NCBI RefSeq assembly: GCF_013201725.1
Contig: NZ_CP053835.1
Location: forward strand, 2,046,001 to 2,110,000
Length of the DNA stretch: 64,000 nt
Source of the DNA: Arcobacter defluvii
GTDB taxonomy: Bacteria > Campylobacterota > Campylobacteria > Campylobacterales > Arcobacteraceae
Direction of reading: 5' to 3'
Positions within the stretch are counted from its first letter, which is position 1, and the number at the start of each line of letters is the position of its first letter. Shown piece after piece: positions 9,781 through 18,903 of this stretch. The position numbers were made by a program, and so were the translations under genes. The notes under the pieces are model-generated. The model was not told where the DNA came from. It did no database searches and saw nothing but the letters and a program-made list of their open reading frames with translations.

Positions 9781-9856
9781 GGTTCGATAGCTCAGTCGGT
9801 AGAGCAAAGGATTGAAAATCCTTGTGTCGACAGTTCGATTCTGTCTCGAACCACCA
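9781..9856 (+). tRNA. tRNA-Phe (anticodon GAA)
   Basis: Acceptor GGTTCGA/TCGAACC; anticodon stem AAGGA/TCCTT with loop TTGAAAA (GAA); T loop AGTTCGATT. Encoded CCA. Confidence 0.96.
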
Positions 9857-9880
9857 CTTTTGAATTTTATATACACATGT

Positions 9881-9967
9881 GCGAGTGTGGCGGAATAGGT
9901 AGACGCGCGGGACTTAAAATCCCGTTCCGGTTTCGGAGTGTGAGTTCGATTCTCACCATTCGCACCA
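9881..9967 (+). tRNA. tRNA-Leu (anticodon TAA)
   Basis: Acceptor GCGAGTG pairs with CATTCGC (one G-U); anticodon stem CGGGA/TCCCG with loop CTTAAAA (TAA); long variable arm typical of leucine tRNA; T loop AGTTCGATT; encoded CCA. Last of the cluster. Confidence 0.96.
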
Positions 9968-10060
9968 CTGTAAAACAATCTTATTTTATACTATTTTCAA
10001 TCAAAAAATCTTAAAACTTTCCAAATACTATTTTGAGCTATATATAACAAAACAAAAGTA

Positions 10061-10390
10061 TCAAAGTTTTGACAACATAACTAAAATAAATGGAACATGA
10101 TATTTAGGAGCACCAACAATATCAAATATTTTACATGTTATACCCGCAAACTTTAAAATATCATCTTTTGTATATTCATGATCGTATGCATTATTAAGTA
10201 ACTCTAAAGTCTTTTGTGATACTAACTCTAAATCATCACAATTAACAATATCCTCATCAAGAGTTTTTACAAATTTACAAGCATGTGGAAATGTTTCAAA
10301 TAACTCTTTGAATTCTTGTTCTTCCATAGTTTCTAAAAGTTGTGAATACTTATGAAAGAAATCGTTTATCTCCTCAAATTTACAAACCAT
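10061..10390 (-). CDS. Hypothetical small cytoplasmic protein
   Basis: 109 residues, not recognised. Acidic and mainly helical, with three cysteines (C4, C38, C50) plus C107-region hydrophobics but no clear metal motif. A good ribosome site (AAAGGA) stands 6 bases before ATG. It lies between the tRNA cluster and a Cache-domain kinase on the same strand; a 63-base gap separates it from that kinase gene, whose stop precedes it, so it may be cotranscribed from upstream. No function can be proposed. Confidence 0.6.
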   Translation of the reverse strand: MVCKFEEINDFFHKYSQLLETMEEQEFKELFETFPHACKFVKTLDEDIVNCDDLELVSQKTLELLNNAYDHEYTKDDILKFAGITCKIFDIVGAPKYHVPFILVMLSKL

Positions 10391-10453
10391 ATGATTCCTT
10401 TGTGTTTATTTTCTAATATACAAAAAGTGTGCCATATATTTTGGCTTTATTTA

Positions 10454-12361
10454 TTAATTTGCATCTTCATCAAATAATTTTAATTTTATTTTAAATTGTG
10501 CTCCAATATATTTTTTATCATTATAAATAAATTCTTTATTTCGTACAACAATTGTTCCATTTAGATGTTTTGTTATAATCTCTTCAGTCATATAAAGTCC
10601 TATTCCAGTACCTTGTGATTGATGTTTTGTTGTAAAATATGGCTCAAATATCTTATCTAAAAACTCTTCTTTTATTCCACCTGCATTATCTTTTAAAATA
10701 ATATTTACTTCATTTTTATTATTTTTATATACATCAATAAAAATAAATCTTTCATCTTCTTTTTTTAATAATTCATCTCTTGAATTATTAAATATATTTA
10801 TCAATGCTTGGATTAATTCATTTTCATAACTATAAAGTTCCACATCTTCTATATTTTTAATTATAGTAATTTCTTTTGCATTAAATTGTGCAGAGATTAA
10901 ATCAAGTGTTGTAGAGAATGTATTTTTTAAAAAGAATTTAGATTTTAATCTATTTGGACTAAAAAAGTTCCTAAAATCATCAATCGTTTTAGATAAATGT
11001 TGAGCAGATGTGTTTATTTTTTTTGAAGCTTCAAAAAAGAACTCATCAGTTAATATTCCCATCTCTTTTTGTAAAACCATTCCACTAGAAGCTGTTGTAA
11101 TTGTAGATAAAGGTTGTCGCCATTGATGGGCAATATTTCCTATCATTTCACCCATAGCGGCCATTTTTGATTGTTGATGTAATATCGTTTGTTTTTTATC
11201 CAATTCTTTTTTATATTGATTAAATTTATTCTCTAAAAATATTGAAACATATCTTGAAATAATCAACAATACAATAATCAATATAAAACCTACTAATAAA
11301 ATATTTTTTACATAAGTTTCATATTTTTCATCTAGTTTTCTTTTTACTTCTACAATTTCTGAATTTACATCATCTTCATAAAATCCAGTCCCAATTAACC
11401 ATTTCCAATCATTTAATCCTTGAACATAACTTATTTTTTTTGTTGCTAGATTTGTTCCAGGTTTTTGATTTTGAATATATGTACAAAATCCTCCACCTTC
11501 TTGAGCTATATTCATCATCTCTAATACAATTTCTTTATTATCTTTTAAACTCAATGTTTCATTGTAGTTTTTACCAATATACTCTTTTCTAATATGACTT
11601 AAATATACTCCATCATAATTAATAACAAAAATATATCCTACTTTACCAAATTTAATCATACGTATATATTCTAAAGCCTTTTTTTGAATCATTCGTTCAA
11701 AATCATCAAAATATTCACCTGTACCAATAGCTATATTTAAAGGTTCAAAATATTTGTAAAAAGATATCTTTCGTCCTACTTCTCCCTTTGTATTAGGCTT
11801 ATACCAATAATATTCATCAAATCTTTCTGTTTTATCTTTTATTGTATTTACAATTGTTTGAAAAAGTTTATAACCTCTCGCATCGGTATAGTTTATAAAA
11901 TTTTTACCTTCGATACTTTTATCAACAGGATGAGATAACTTATTTCCATTAATATCATCCATAAAAAAGTAACCTCTTCCATCATTGAATCTAATCTTAT
12001 CTAAAGCAACTTTTATAAGTTCAAAAATCTCTTTTTTACTTTTTGTATCTTTATAATTTTCATAAATACTAGAAGCAATTGCATGAGCTTCATAAACCCT
12101 ACTTTTTACGCTATTTTTCAATTCTTCTTCAGTATTTGTTTGAAGATGTTTAATAAATAAATAAACTCTATTTACCTCTTCTTTTATAATATCTTTATTT
12201 TTTGAAATATATTTTTCTTCTATATCTTTTTTTTCTTCATCAAACGTTTTTTTATTCTCAAAATATAAAAATAAAATTACAAAAATAGAAAATATAGTCA
12301 CAAAAATAGAAGGCATAAATTTTATTATTTTTAAAAATTGTTTTTCTCTTGAAATTTCCAT
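10454..12361 (-). CDS. Membrane sensor histidine kinase with tandem Cache domains
   Basis: 635 residues. Transmembrane helices at about 13-33 and 350-371 flank a periplasmic region with two Cache_2-type modules: the first shows GRGYFFMDDINGNKLSHP and IGTGEYFDDF, the second VGYIFVINYDGVYLSH and IGTGFYEDDV. This is the layout of small-ligand (often carboxylate) sensors. The transmitter has the His in NIAHQWRQPLS, the N box NIFNNSRDEL, G1 DNAGGIKE and G2 GTGIGLYM. The AHQWRQPL type is frequent in Campylobacterota. No response regulator gene lies beside it, so its partner is encoded elsewhere. Confidence 0.9.
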   Translation of the reverse strand: MEISREKQFLKIIKFMPSIFVTIFSIFVILFLYFENKKTFDEEKKDIEEKYISKNKDIIKEEVNRVYLFIKHLQTNTEEELKNSVKSRVYEAHAIASSIYENYKDTKSKKEIFELIKVALDKIRFNDGRGYFFMDDINGNKLSHPVDKSIEGKNFINYTDARGYKLFQTIVNTIKDKTERFDEYYWYKPNTKGEVGRKISFYKYFEPLNIAIGTGEYFDDFERMIQKKALEYIRMIKFGKVGYIFVINYDGVYLSHIRKEYIGKNYNETLSLKDNKEIVLEMMNIAQEGGGFCTYIQNQKPGTNLATKKISYVQGLNDWKWLIGTGFYEDDVNSEIVEVKRKLDEKYETYVKNILLVGFILIIVLLIISRYVSIFLENKFNQYKKELDKKQTILHQQSKMAAMGEMIGNIAHQWRQPLSTITTASSGMVLQKEMGILTDEFFFEASKKINTSAQHLSKTIDDFRNFFSPNRLKSKFFLKNTFSTTLDLISAQFNAKEITIIKNIEDVELYSYENELIQALINIFNNSRDELLKKEDERFIFIDVYKNNKNEVNIILKDNAGGIKEEFLDKIFEPYFTTKHQSQGTGIGLYMTEEIITKHLNGTIVVRNKEFIYNDKKYIGAQFKIKLKLFDEDAN

Positions 12362-12472
12362 TTTTTATTACTTTTTTATAAGATTATTTAATCAGTCATT
12401 ATAACAATTTTTATTTTAATTGCCTATTTTTAAATTACTTTTTTATTATATGGGATAAAAGTAATCCTTTGA

Positions 12473-12478
12473 TATAAT
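12473..12478 (+). promoter_or_regulatory. Candidate -10 box for the FMN reductase gene
   Basis: GATATAATC, a perfect TATAAT, 31 bases before the ATG and just ahead of the AAGGA ribosome site. No strong -35 is apparent. Confidence 0.45.
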
Positions 12479-12509
12479 CAATCTTTTAAAAATTTATATA
12501 AGGATTATT

Positions 12510-13019
12510 ATGCCAAAAATAGGAATATTAGTAGCAAGTTCTAATAATAACCAAAAATTAGGATTAAAATTAAAAGAGTTAGCTCTGAGTCAAAATTGTG
12601 AAGTTGAATTAATAAATTTAGTAGACTTAAGATTACCTCTTTATAGTACAGTTGAAGAGGAAGAAAATGGTGTTCCTGAATCTGCTTTAGATTTAGCTTC
12701 AAAAATCTTAGATTTAAAAGCTTTTATTATTGTTGCCCCAGAATATAATGGAGTAATGCCTCCTGTATTAAATAATGCAATGGCATGGACTTCACGTGCT
12801 ACAAAAAACTGGAGAGATGCTTTTAATGAAAAAATAGTAGGACTAGCAACTCACAGTGGTGGAGGTGGAGCAAAAGGACTTCAAGCTATGAGAATAATGT
12901 TCCAACACTTAGGATCAACAATAATAGCAAGAGAAATTTTAACTACTTATGAAAAACCTCTAAATGAAGAAAGCGCAATTTCAATGATTAATTCTTTAAT
13001 CAAACTATCAAAAGCTTAA
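12510..13019 (+). CDS. NADPH-dependent FMN reductase-like flavoprotein
   Basis: 169 residues with a flavodoxin-like fold: the phosphate-binding loop region at the N-terminus (GILVASSNNNQKLG), the family signature APEYNGVMPPVLNNAMAW around residues 82-100, and a glycine loop THSGGGGAKGLQAMR. Family members use NAD(P)H to reduce FMN, quinones, azo dyes or metals. Start ATG follows AAGGATTATT. It is transcribed alone, facing the EAL gene, with a shared bidirectional terminator after it. Substrate not determinable from sequence. Confidence 0.85.
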   Translation: MPKIGILVASSNNNQKLGLKLKELALSQNCEVELINLVDLRLPLYSTVEEEENGVPESALDLASKILDLKAFIIVAPEYNGVMPPVLNNAMAWTSRATKNWRDAFNEKIVGLATHSGGGGAKGLQAMRIMFQHLGSTIIAREILTTYEKPLNEESAISMINSLIKLSKA

Positions 13020-13038
13020 GATTATTTCTTAAGCTTTT
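13010..13038. terminator. Bidirectional rho-independent terminator
   Basis: AAAAGCTTAAG, a 7-base loop, then CTTAAGCTTTTT: an 11-bp stem with T tracts on both strands. It serves the FMN reductase (plus) and the PAS-EAL gene (minus). Confidence 0.8.
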
Positions 13039-14714
13039 TAATCTATTTTAATCTTTGGTTCACTTATATAATAACCTTGAGCATAATCAATACCTAAATC
13101 TTTTACTTTTTCAAAAATATCTTTATTTGATACAAACTCAGCTATAGTTTTTAGACCTTGTCTTCTTGCAAAATCTACTAAAGTGATTACTATTTCTTCA
13201 CTATTTTTATTTATTAAAATATCTTTTATTAAAGAACCATCAATTTTTATATAATCTGCATTTAGTTTTATTAGATATTCAAAATTTGAATATCCTGAAC
13301 CAAAATCATCAATTGCGATTTGACAACCAAGCTCTCGTACTTTATCAATAAAACTATTTACCTCAACAAAATCTTCGATCCCCTCTGATTCAACTATTTC
13401 GAATACAACTTTAGATGCAATATTATATTCCACCAACATATCTAAAATATAAGTAGATATTGATTTACTTTTTATATCTTCTAAAGTTAAATTTATAGAA
13501 AACTCAAAATTTTTATCTTTAAAATATTCAAACGATTTTTTAATTACCTGTTTTGTAAGTTTTAAATACTGTTTTGATTTTTTTGCTATATCTAAAAAAT
13601 AATAAGGAGAAATTGCTATTCCATCTTCATCAATCAATCTTACTAATGCCTCATATTTTTCAATTTTATTTGTTTTTATATTGAATATTGCTTGATAATA
13701 GGGAACTATATTATCATTTTCAAATGCTTTTTTTAGTTTAGTAGTCCACATAATATTTTTTTCATAGATTTTTTCAATCTCTAAATTTTTATTATAGATA
13801 ACTACATCTTTATTTGTTTTTGCATATTTTTTAATCATATTTGCAGTTTTTTTCAAAGTATCTTTTTCTTCAAAAGATATACTATAGCTTATCTGAATAT
13901 AGATCTCTTTACCTTTTATTTTTAAAGGATTTAAACTCAATGAATCAGAAATTTGTTTTATAAATCTAAGAAAATGTTCTTTATCTTCATTATCAGCTAA
14001 AATCGCAAATTCATCTGAATATATTCGATATAATGAATATTTATTTCCTATAAATTTTCTAAAAGTTTTTGCAACTATTCTTAAAACTTCATCTCCAATA
14101 TCATATCCATAAAAATCATTTATTTCGCCAAATCTATTTATATCTAAAAGTGCTAAAGAAGGTCTTTTTGATTTTTTTATATCTTCTAATAATTTAAATC
14201 TATTTCCCTCTTTTGTTAAAAAATCTTCTCTTAAACTTTTTTCTAATTCTTCTGATTTATGAATCAAATCTGTTATTTCATGTCTTATAGCAATATACTC
14301 TATAATTTCATTATTTTCATCTAAAATAGGTTTAATAATAATGTTTACATAATAAAATTCACCATCTTTTCTTCTATTTTTTAAAACACCATGCCAAGTA
14401 TTTTTACTAGATATAGTTTCCCATAAATTTTTAAAAATTTCTTTTGAACTTTCACCTTTTAAAAGACTATGTGGTTTACCAAGTATCTCTTCTCTTGAAT
14501 ATAAAGTAACCTCACAAAATTTATCATTAACATAAGTTATATTCCCTTTCAAATCAGCTTTTGAAATAATATTACTCTCTTCAACTGCCTCTTTATATTG
14601 TTTTAATATATGATTTTCTTTTTTTAAATCTCGATTTTTTTTCTGTTTTGATAAAAGATAAATGATTATAAAAAAAGTTAAGATTAATAAATATTCTTCA
14701 TATGAAAGGTTCAA
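13038..14714 (-). CDS. Membrane PAS-GGDEF-like-EAL protein, probable c-di-GMP phosphodiesterase
   Basis: 558 residues from a TTG start (GGATTATAA precedes it; no in-frame ATG nearby). One N-terminal transmembrane helix (about 7-22), PAS with PAC (about 45-150), then a GGDEF-type domain whose signature reads YSDEF (about 229-233) instead of GGDEF. An EAL domain follows with YEALVRL, the metal-site NLT and EIVESE motifs, DDFGSGYSN and KIDGSLI all present, ending in GYYISEP. Expected activity is c-di-GMP hydrolysis, with the altered GGDEF possibly a GTP-binding regulatory module. Monocistronic, divergent from phoH-like gene. Confidence 0.87.
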   Translation of the reverse strand: MNLSYEEYLLILTFFIIIYLLSKQKKNRDLKKENHILKQYKEAVEESNIISKADLKGNITYVNDKFCEVTLYSREEILGKPHSLLKGESSKEIFKNLWETISSKNTWHGVLKNRRKDGEFYYVNIIIKPILDENNEIIEYIAIRHEITDLIHKSEELEKSLREDFLTKEGNRFKLLEDIKKSKRPSLALLDINRFGEINDFYGYDIGDEVLRIVAKTFRKFIGNKYSLYRIYSDEFAILADNEDKEHFLRFIKQISDSLSLNPLKIKGKEIYIQISYSISFEEKDTLKKTANMIKKYAKTNKDVVIYNKNLEIEKIYEKNIMWTTKLKKAFENDNIVPYYQAIFNIKTNKIEKYEALVRLIDEDGIAISPYYFLDIAKKSKQYLKLTKQVIKKSFEYFKDKNFEFSINLTLEDIKSKSISTYILDMLVEYNIASKVVFEIVESEGIEDFVEVNSFIDKVRELGCQIAIDDFGSGYSNFEYLIKLNADYIKIDGSLIKDILINKNSEEIVITLVDFARRQGLKTIAEFVSNKDIFEKVKDLGIDYAQGYYISEPKIKID

Positions 14715-14835
14715 TTATAATCCTTATTTAGATTGTTTGTAAATCATTATACAAGATTTTTTTCAATTTTCAAAATTAGTTATTTTATATTTTTATACAA
14801 AATTATCAGCAATGTAACTTTTTTGTTATCAATCT

Positions 14836-16230
14836 ATGTTACAATTTCTTATGAAAGAAAAAGTATATGTATTAGATACAAATATCATCTTACAAAATCT
14901 TCAAAATCTCTATAAAATATCAGACAATAAAACTAACCATATGCTAATACCTGAAACAGTACTTCTTGAATTAGAGGACAAAAAGAAACTGACAAATGAA
15001 TTAGGGTATTACTCAAGAGAATTTGCTAGATTACTTGCAAAGATGAAAATCAAAGAGGTTGATTATAGAACTGGCTTTAAAGTTGTAAAACTTTTTAATG
15101 AAGAAATAAATATTGATATAATCTCAAAAGATAAATATGATACACAAATTGAACAAATTCATATTTCAGAATCTAATGATAAAAGAATTATTGAAGTAGC
15201 TTCAATTGCCCAAGAATATTATAAAGGTTGCCAGACGATTTTTCTATCTTTAGATGTATATGCTAGAACTTTTGCACTATTTAAAGGTATAAAAACAGAA
15301 ACTCTGCATGATGATAAATCAACCGTCCCAAATTTTAATTTTGTAAAATCAATAGAACTTGATTCTTCTTTATTTAATAGTTTAGAGAATAAAGATATTA
15401 CTTCTGTTGATAAAGATTATGAAATGGAAAATTTTGCTTATAGTTTTGAAAGCAATGATGGGAATATCGAATATGCAATTATTACAAATGGAAAAATTGA
15501 TGTTTTAAAAGAAAATGATTTTAAATCTTTAAATGTAAAACCAGTAAATATAAAACAAAAACTTTTTACAAAAGCAATTTTAACAAATATGTATGATTTA
15601 CTTGTAATTGATGCAAAAGCAGGAAGTGGTAAAACTTTGATGTCAATAGTTAGTTCTATGAGATTAATTGATTTAGGTTTATACGATAAAATTGTATATG
15701 TTAGAAACTCCATAGAATCTTTGGATAAAGGTGCTGATGTTGGATATTTAGCAGGAAATGATGAAAAATTTAGAATCTATAATATGGCATTAAGTGATAC
15801 TTTAGAATTTATTGCAAAAAAACATCTTAAAAAGAGTGAAAATAGAGAAAATCAAGAATCAATTGACTCTAAAATTGATGAATTAAAATCAAGATATTGT
15901 ATAGAAACTCTTTGGCCAGGAGAAGCAAGAGGAAGAACTTTAAGTGGTGCAATTGTTATCATGGATGAATGGCAAAATAGTAGTGAAAAAACAACTCAAT
16001 TAATACTTTCAAGACTTGATGAAAGTTGTATGGCAATAGTTATTGGTTCAAATAGACAAATTGATAATTTGTATTTAAACAAATACAACAATGGTTTAAC
16101 AACTCTTTTAAAACAAACAAATCAAACACATCCTGAACTTAAAATGTTTGCAATAGAGTTAGAAAAAGCAGTTCGTGGTAAATTTGCACAATTTACAGAA
16201 AGAATTTTTGAGAAAAAAGTAGAGAATTAA
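14836..16230 (+). CDS. PIN domain-PhoH-like ATPase
   Basis: 464 residues. An N-terminal PIN ribonuclease-like domain (about 5-150) begins VYVLDTNIILQ with the acidic D14, and the PhoH domain (about 235-460) has Walker A DAKAGSGKT, the VRNSIES segment, Walker B VIMDEWQN and GSNRQIDNLYLN. The arrangement matches YlaK/PhoH2-type proteins, linked to RNA unwinding and degradation. Translation could start at 14836 or at the ATG at 14851, which begins right at the PIN domain; neither has a good ribosome site. Ends in a shared terminator with the next, convergent gene. Confidence 0.87.
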   Translation: MLQFLMKEKVYVLDTNIILQNLQNLYKISDNKTNHMLIPETVLLELEDKKKLTNELGYYSREFARLLAKMKIKEVDYRTGFKVVKLFNEEINIDIISKDKYDTQIEQIHISESNDKRIIEVASIAQEYYKGCQTIFLSLDVYARTFALFKGIKTETLHDDKSTVPNFNFVKSIELDSSLFNSLENKDITSVDKDYEMENFAYSFESNDGNIEYAIITNGKIDVLKENDFKSLNVKPVNIKQKLFTKAILTNMYDLLVIDAKAGSGKTLMSIVSSMRLIDLGLYDKIVYVRNSIESLDKGADVGYLAGNDEKFRIYNMALSDTLEFIAKKHLKKSENRENQESIDSKIDELKSRYCIETLWPGEARGRTLSGAIVIMDEWQNSSEKTTQLILSRLDESCMAIVIGSNRQIDNLYLNKYNNGLTTLLKQTNQTHPELKMFAIELEKAVRGKFAQFTERIFEKKVEN

Positions 16231-16245
16231 ACTTCTCTATTTTTT
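16213..16245. terminator. Bidirectional rho-independent terminator
   Basis: TAGAGAA, a 6-base loop, TTCTCTA, flanked by A and T tracts, between the convergent PhoH-like and FeoB-associated-type genes; it overlaps both coding ends. Confidence 0.75.
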
Positions 16246-16356
16246 AGAACAATTGCCTTTACCACCACAACCGCAATTGCCATCTTTTCCAAATAGTTTA
16301 TTTATAAAATAAATTGCAGCAATTCCAACTATGATATAGATGATAATATCTTCCAT
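16237..16356 (-). CDS. FeoB-associated-type Cys-rich membrane mini-protein
   Basis: 39 residues. One membrane helix (about 4-20) followed by a Gly/Cys tail NCGCGGKGNCSKK. This matches the FeoB-associated Cys-rich small proteins that accompany ferrous-iron transporters. The frame is open further upstream to 16464, but the ATG at 16356 has an AAGG site 8 bases before it and gives the family's normal length. A Fur-box-like palindrome lies 15 bases upstream, supporting iron regulation. No feoA or feoB is in this window, so here it is an orphan. Function in the family is poorly known. Confidence 0.72.
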   Translation of the reverse strand: MEDIIIYIIVGIAAIYFINKLFGKDGNCGCGGKGNCSKK

Positions 16357-16370
16357 TTTAAACCTTATTT

Positions 16371-16396
16371 TGATAATGATTATTATATCATTATTT
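16371..16396. promoter_or_regulatory. Candidate Fur box between divergent genes
   Basis: GATAATGAT, 6 bases, ATCATTATT: a nearly perfect inverted repeat close to the Fur consensus (GATAATGAT.ATCATTATC with overlapping heptamers). It is 15 bases before the mini-protein ATG and about 67 bases before the proposed start of the HD hydrolase gene, so either or both may be iron-regulated. Confidence 0.65.
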
Positions 16397-16462
16397 AATA
16401 TTTTTGCATAATTTTTAGGTTTAAAACAATAAAATATAACCACAAAAATAAAAGGATACAAC

Positions 16463-18136
16463 ATACAAAATAGATTAATAAATGATACTATTTACAATCA
16501 TATAGAATATACAAAACTTGAAGATAAAATTCTTCAAACAAAAATAGTGAATAGATTACAATTCATCACACAAAATGCTTTGGCGTATTTTTCATATCCA
16601 TCAATTACTACAAAAAGATTTATTCATAGTTTAGGAACTATGCATTTAGCTTCTTTTATGTTCAAAAATGCGTTACTTAATGCTGATAAAAAAACAAAAA
16701 ATGATTTTTTATCAAGCCTAAAAAATACAATTGTTTCTATAATAATTGAAGAAAATCTAAAACTTAGTTTTGATGATATGGATTATTTTGATAACAAAGC
16801 TTTATACCAATTTACAATTCCAACAAAATCAAAATCTCAAAGAGCAACTTATACAATATTTTTACAAACACTAAGAATAGTTGCCCTACTTCACGATGTA
16901 GGACATCTTCCTTTTTCACATCAAGTTGAATATGCTTTAAAAAAAGTTTATGACAAAATCAAACTAAAAGAGCAAAATCAAGAAGCTCTACTAGAAAAAG
17001 AGGTAGTTTTTAAAGAAAATTATGAAGAGATTACAAAAAATTCAAAAGAAGTTTTACACGAAGCAATAGGTGAAAATCTTTTAAAACTACTTTTTGATTA
17101 TGAATTAGAAGAATTAATCTCAAAATCTTATGAAAAAGAGTATTTAAAACTTATCAAAAGACTTGCTATTTTAATCCTTGAAGAAGAGTTTTATGAAGGT
17201 TTTGATTTTAAAGTTTTACATAATTTTATAGATAGCACAGTTGATGCAGATAGACTTGATTATATAAATCGTGATATGTTAGCAAGTGGTTATATAACAG
17301 GTCCAAATGACCATATAAGAATCACAAAACAAGCAGTTCTTGTGGAAAAAGATGAAAAATTTTATCTAAGTTTTTACGATATGAGTTTGATTGATATTGA
17401 ACATATGCTTGAAATGAGATTTAATCTTTATAAAAAAGTAATCTTCAATCATGGTATTGCAAAAACAGATACACTACTTGAAAGTGTAGTTCAATATTTA
17501 GCTAGCAAATATTTTGAAGATGAAAAAGAAGAAAAACTTTCAAACTCGATTTCAATGTTGTGGAATTTTAAAAATCAAAATAGACAAAAAGAACTTGATA
17601 CAATCTCTATGCTTGATGAAAATTGGCTAATTTCATTATTTAAAAATAGATATTTTGATATAAAAGATAAAGAAATTCAAACAAAAGAAGATAAAAAATA
17701 TCTATACTGTTTTGAAGAAGTTTTATTTGGAAAACGAAGATTTAGAAGTCCTTGGAAAAACCTAAATGAATTTTATAAAGTGTTAGATTTTACAACCGTT
17801 GAAAGATATAAATTTAGAGAAAGCTTTGGATTTATAACAATAAATAGATTAAATAAATTACAAATAGCATTAGATGATTTTGTTAAAAAATATGAAAATG
17901 AAGAACTATATTTTGCATACCAAATAGTATCTTTTAAACTTGGAATTGCAAAAGATTTTTATTTATATGATGGTGATGAACTTATAAATATTGATGAAAT
18001 TTCAACTTTAAGAAAAAGATTAAAATATTCTATGAGAAATACTGTTCCTTTTTATCTTTACTCAAATAAAAAAACTTTAACAACAGAGATGAAAACAGAG
18101 CTAAAATCTATATTATTCAATATTTTTGAGGAATGA
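16463..18136 (+). CDS. HD-domain dNTPase-like phosphohydrolase, apparent ATA start
   Basis: 557 residues if started at ATA 16463; the first standard start is GTG at 16547. The stretch before the GTG encodes INDTIYNHIEYTKLE and DKILQTKI, which corresponds to the conserved N-terminus of this family (usually INDPI.GFI, then a dt..QRLR segment), and an AAAGGA ribosome site lies 6 bases before the ATA while the GTG has none. No ATG, GTG or TTG occurs in the open frame before 16547. HD-site residues are present: RFIHSLGTMHLA, LLHDVGHLPFSH, HEAIGEN, DADRLDY. Family members hydrolyse dNTPs or related nucleotides with a metal pair. Followed by pdxH after 51 bases. Confidence 0.82.
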   Translation: MQNRLINDTIYNHIEYTKLEDKILQTKIVNRLQFITQNALAYFSYPSITTKRFIHSLGTMHLASFMFKNALLNADKKTKNDFLSSLKNTIVSIIIEENLKLSFDDMDYFDNKALYQFTIPTKSKSQRATYTIFLQTLRIVALLHDVGHLPFSHQVEYALKKVYDKIKLKEQNQEALLEKEVVFKENYEEITKNSKEVLHEAIGENLLKLLFDYELEELISKSYEKEYLKLIKRLAILILEEEFYEGFDFKVLHNFIDSTVDADRLDYINRDMLASGYITGPNDHIRITKQAVLVEKDEKFYLSFYDMSLIDIEHMLEMRFNLYKKVIFNHGIAKTDTLLESVVQYLASKYFEDEKEEKLSNSISMLWNFKNQNRQKELDTISMLDENWLISLFKNRYFDIKDKEIQTKEDKKYLYCFEEVLFGKRRFRSPWKNLNEFYKVLDFTTVERYKFRESFGFITINRLNKLQIALDDFVKKYENEELYFAYQIVSFKLGIAKDFYLYDGDELINIDEISTLRKRLKYSMRNTVPFYLYSNKKTLTTEMKTELKSILFNIFEE

Positions 18137-18187
18137 AATAGATAAATATTTTGCTAAAATTACAAATACTAATTCGAAGGATAAATT

Positions 18188-18826
18188 TTGGATTTAACAA
18201 GCCTTAGAGCAAAATACACAACAAGAGGTTTAGATATAAAAGATTTAAACCCAAATCCTTTTTTACAATTTGAGCTTTGGTTCAATCAAGCGATGCAAGC
18301 AGAACTTACTGAACCAAATGCTTTTTCACTTGCAACTGTTGGAGCTGATATGATGCCAAGTATTAGAACAGTTTTATTAAAAATATTTGATGAAAAAGGT
18401 TTTGTTTTCTTTACAAATTACACAAGTACAAAAGCGAAACAAATAGAACAAAATCCCAAAGCAGCTGCACTTTTCCCTTGGCTTGATTTAGAACGTCAAG
18501 TAAAAATTGAAGGAAATATTGAAAAAATATCAACAACTGAATCTTTAAAATATTTTCTCTCACGCCCAAAAGGTAGTCAAATAGGAGCTTGGGTTTCACA
18601 TCAAAGTCAAGTTATAAGTTCAAGAAGTCTTCTTGAACAAAAATTTGATGAAATAAAAAGAAAATTTGTAAAAGGTGAAGTTCCTTTTCCTGATTTTTGG
18701 GGAGGATATATAATAAAACCCACAAAAATAGAGTTTTGGCAAGGTGGACAAGACAGACTTCATGATAGATTTTTATATGAGTTAAAAGATGATAATACTT
18801 GGACTATTTCAAGACTTGCTCCTTAA
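18188..18826 (+). CDS. pdxH: Pyridoxamine 5'-phosphate oxidase
   Basis: 212 residues, the usual length. Converts PNP and PMP to pyridoxal 5'-phosphate using FMN and oxygen. Recognised by [16 protein letters not shown] (FMN contact), [32 protein letters not shown] (phosphate and substrate contacts), and the C-terminal [15 protein letters not shown] and ISRLAP signature. Start is TTG after AAGGATAAATT, with no ATG available upstream in frame. Separated from the HD gene by 51 bases, possibly cotranscribed. Confidence 0.95.
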   Translation: MDLTSLRAKYTTRGLDIKDLNPNPFLQFELWFNQAMQAELTEPNAFSLATVGADMMPSIRTVLLKIFDEKGFVFFTNYTSTKAKQIEQNPKAAALFPWLDLERQVKIEGNIEKISTTESLKYFLSRPKGSQIGAWVSHQSQVISSRSLLEQKFDEIKRKFVKGEVPFPDFWGGYIIKPTKIEFWQGGQDRLHDRFLYELKDDNTWTISRLAP

Positions 18827-18903
18827 TCTTTCAAATTGTCATATTTTTAAAGCTCTTTTCAAAAATTTTGTAAAATTCTTTTAGAAAATTTAGGAGCTTT
18901 AAA

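Noticed and set aside
9724-9978. 84-residue minus-strand ORF across the tRNAs (NGENRTHTP, REGFEPSKP)
   Set aside because: It is the antisense of conserved tRNA sequence, a well-known false protein family; no ribosome site.
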